A stretch of DNA of 14,159 bases from Spirochaetaceae bacterium. Its GTDB lineage: Bacteria > Spirochaetota > Spirochaetia > SZUA-6 > RPPD01. Each line of letters starts with the position of its first letter. Position 1 is the stretch's first letter. Positions 11,901 to 14,159 of this stretch are shown here, in pieces. The notes under the pieces were generated by a model. That model made no database searches and was not told where the DNA came from. It worked only from the letters and a program-made list of their open reading frames with translations. The stretch covers positions 1 through 14,159 of the forward strand of contig RPPD01000008.1 in NCBI GenBank assembly GCA_003818675.1, read 5' to 3'. The translations under genes and the position numbers were made by a program.

Positions 11901-14141
11901 ATGCACGCTCATAAAACCCTGTTTATTAGCGTATTTCTCATGATTTTTACCATACTCTGTATGTATCCAGATGATGTAATACGGATAACAGAGGAAACAG
12001 GGTTATACGTGGTCGGGGAGTCAATGTATTGCTTTGTGGATGACTCCCGTGCAATGACATTAGACGATGTCCGCGCTGAAGCAGTGCAGGCTCAATTTCT
12101 CAAGAATACAGGTGATGCCGCCAATTTCAGCTATATCCAGGCGGCTGTCTGGATCAGGTTTACAGTGGAAAACCTCAATGAGTCCCTTTACTGGTTTCTT
12201 GAAACAGACGCGTTCCAGGATGTGAACGTATGGTTTCCAAATGAATCAGGAAACTACACATATTATACAGGCGGCCGATTAAAGCAGGAACAGGATGCCA
12301 CAAGGAAATACGGCTACCTTCTTTTCAGGATACCAAAACTTCCGGATAAGGCCGTCATTTATATCCGTTACCTGCACAATGACACCATGATACTGCACAT
12401 CAACCTGTGGAAATCTGAAACATATATAACAGAAAAAAAGGAAGACCTTTTTTTCGGCATTTTCGGCGGAATCATCATCGTGATGATCGTCTACAACATG
12501 CTGCTTTTTTTCATTCTCAGGGACACAAGCTACCTTTTCTATGCATTATTTATTTTTTCCATGCTGGGCATTCAGATTATATTCTCGGGAATTATTCTGG
12601 ACATCCTTGGTCCAACAAATGCCCAGATAGCGGAAACCCTGGAGACGTTCTTCCTTGCATTGGCAATTTTTTCCTACATTCAGTTCATGCGTCAGTTTCT
12701 GCTCACCCGCCTGCTCCACCCAAGGTTTACTTCTATTTTAAATATTTACTCTGTAATTGCTGCGCTGCATATACTCTTTGCCTTCGTCGTACCGTACAAC
12801 ATCCGCACCATCACCATCAGTATTCTGTTCCTGGCAATCCTGCCGCTTGATTTCACTCTTGTGGCAATAGTGTTGCGGAAAAAATACATCCCCGCGCTGT
12901 TTTATCTCATTGCCCAGTTAAGTCTGCTTACCGGATCTTTGCTTTTTGTTTTGAGGAATTTCGGATTTCTGCCAAGTCTTGTTTTGGCAGAAAACGGCAT
13001 GGCCCTCGGAACCATGCTGGAGACGGTTCTGCTCTCTCTCGGATTGGCCTACCGCATTTACATACTCCAGCGCCAAAAACAAATAGCCCAGGAATGGGGC
13101 ATGGCAAACGTCAAGATAGCGGAGAAACTCAAAAGCGACTACCGTGAACTCTTTGAACTCAATCCATTAGGGATAGCACTTTTTGACAGGGAAGGCCGAT
13201 ATCTGGAAGTCAACACCGCATACTGCCAGATGTACGGTTTTTCCAAGGAATCATTTCAGGGGAGGATGTATCACGAGGTCGTTTTCCCGCAACACAAGCA
13301 AAGATCCGAGCAACAGAGATTTCTGGATTATATCGGGAAGCCCCGCCACCAGGTGATCTGCTTCGAGCGTATTAACCTGACTGCTCCTGGTAAAAAAATC
13401 ATGGTCAAGTTTTTCATGAACTACACGCGCGACAATTCAGGGGCCATTACAGGACTTCTCGCATGCTGTGAAAATACAACCCGGCTTAAAAAGGTCTTGA
13501 AAAAACTGACCAGATCCAACACGGAAAAAGACATACTTCTGAAGGAAGTCCACCACCGCGTCAAGAACAATCTCCAGATCATGGTGAGCCTCTTTAGAAT
13601 TCAATCCAGGAATTTCACAGATCCAAGCATAGTCGCCATCTTTGAATCCACGGCGGGCAGAATTCGCACCATAGCCAACATTCATAACAGGCTTTACCTC
13701 GCCCATGATGTCGCGCACATAGACCTTGCGGAATACATTCAGTCCATAGTTGCACAATCACTTTCCCTGGCTGGCCCAATCGGGAGCGAGATCGAGACGA
13801 CCTTTGATATTTCTCAGGCCTCTTTGCCAGTTGATATGGCCATCCCATTGGGCCTCATCATCAATGAACTGGTAAACAATGCCGTAAAACATGCATTTGC
13901 AGGGATACTGTCTCCAAAGCTTGTCATTTCACTCAGTTCCAGGTCAGATGAAAAAAACAAAAAAAGCGAGTACACCCTTGTAGTCCGCGACAACGGACTG
14001 GGCTTGCCTGCGGACTTTAACATCAAGGAGAGCGAGAGTTTCGGCATTTCTTTAGTGATGAGTCTGGTTGACCAGCTTTCTGGCACATGCACCATTGACA
14101 GGAAAGGGGGCACGGGGTTCCTGGTAAGTTTCAACCATTAA
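11901..14141 (+). CDS. Sensor histidine kinase: 7TMR-DISM receptor, PAS, HisKA_2, HATPase
   Basis: The 746-residue inner-membrane sensor kinase starts with a hydrophobic signal/anchor (about 7-21). An extracellular 7TMR-DISMED2-like domain follows (about 30-175; VWIRFTVENLNESLYWFLET and similar), of the carbohydrate-binding-like fold. Seven membrane helices (about 185-388) form the 7TMR-DISM module. A PAS domain lies at about 413-525 (YRELFELNPLGIALFDREGR). The HisKA_2 dimerisation domain contains LLKEVHHRVKNNLQI with the likely phospho-His552. The ATPase domain has the N box NELVNNAVKHAF (655-666), G1 RDNGLGLP (696-703), G2 SFGISLVMSLVDQLSG (713-728) and G3 GGTGF (736-740). All residues needed for activity are present. 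The ligand is unknown. No receiver domain or response-regulator gene is in view; a partner may lie to the right. It is divergent from the sugar operon. Confidence 0.95.
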   Translation: MHAHKTLFISVFLMIFTILCMYPDDVIRITEETGLYVVGESMYCFVDDSRAMTLDDVRAEAVQAQFLKNTGDAANFSYIQAAVWIRFTVENLNESLYWFLETDAFQDVNVWFPNESGNYTYYTGGRLKQEQDATRKYGYLLFRIPKLPDKAVIYIRYLHNDTMILHINLWKSETYITEKKEDLFFGIFGGIIIVMIVYNMLLFFILRDTSYLFYALFIFSMLGIQIIFSGIILDILGPTNAQIAETLETFFLALAIFSYIQFMRQFLLTRLLHPRFTSILNIYSVIAALHILFAFVVPYNIRTITISILFLAILPLDFTLVAIVLRKKYIPALFYLIAQLSLLTGSLLFVLRNFGFLPSLVLAENGMALGTMLETVLLSLGLAYRIYILQRQKQIAQEWGMANVKIAEKLKSDYRELFELNPLGIALFDREGRYLEVNTAYCQMYGFSKESFQGRMYHEVVFPQHKQRSEQQRFLDYIGKPRHQVICFERINLTAPGKKIMVKFFMNYTRDNSGAITGLLACCENTTRLKKVLKKLTRSNTEKDILLKEVHHRVKNNLQIMVSLFRIQSRNFTDPSIVAIFESTAGRIRTIANIHNRLYLAHDVAHIDLAEYIQSIVAQSLSLAGPIGSEIETTFDISQASLPVDMAIPLGLIINELVNNAVKHAFAGILSPKLVISLSSRSDEKNKKSEYTLVVRDNGLGLPADFNIKESESFGISLVMSLVDQLSGTCTIDRKGGTGFLVSFNH

Positions 14142-14159
14142 CAGAATGCTTATTTTGCA

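Overview
The window is a roughly 50% GC chromosomal segment, most likely from a Spirochaetota-type bacterium. That assignment is an inference from the gene mix: a 7TMR-DISM sensor kinase, an ATP-cone/uridine-kinase-like fusion, an M32 carboxypeptidase and a YARHG-domain protein. No rRNA or other taxonomic marker is present.

Left part (1-6112). The 5' end of a pdxS gene (PLP synthase) runs off the left edge on the minus strand. Divergent from it is a plus-strand run of three genes: an ATP-cone/nucleoside-kinase-like protein, an M32 metallocarboxypeptidase, and an unrecognised four-helix membrane protein that overlaps the peptidase by 11 bp. Convergent to these is a YkgJ-type Cys-cluster protein. 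Its reading frame carries an exact 48-bp, in-frame block made of two abutting perfect hairpins. Divergent from that gene is an MFS transporter.

Middle (6113-8460). This is a low-GC, disturbed region. It holds about 300 bp of degenerate repeat-like intergenic DNA, a YARHG-domain gene split by a one-base homopolymer frameshift, and a REP-associated (Y1/IS200-type) tyrosine transposase. A 9-bp motif occurs in opposite orientations at the transposase start and inside the broken gene.

Right part (8464-14141). A tightly coupled minus-strand operon encodes a GT2 glycosyltransferase, an RmlC-type epimerase, an RmlD-type reductase and a second extended SDR epimerase/dehydratase. These are parts of a nucleotide-sugar and surface-glycan pathway that lacks RmlA and RmlB here. 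The transposase lies 25 bp downstream of the last gene. Divergent from the operon is a large histidine kinase (7TMR-DISM sensor, PAS, HisKA_2, HATPase) with no partner response regulator in view.

The points most worth a second look are the double-hairpin in-frame insertion, operon-first genes whose -10 box lies 7 nt before the start codon (leaderless mRNAs), and the transposase-associated damage to the YARHG gene.
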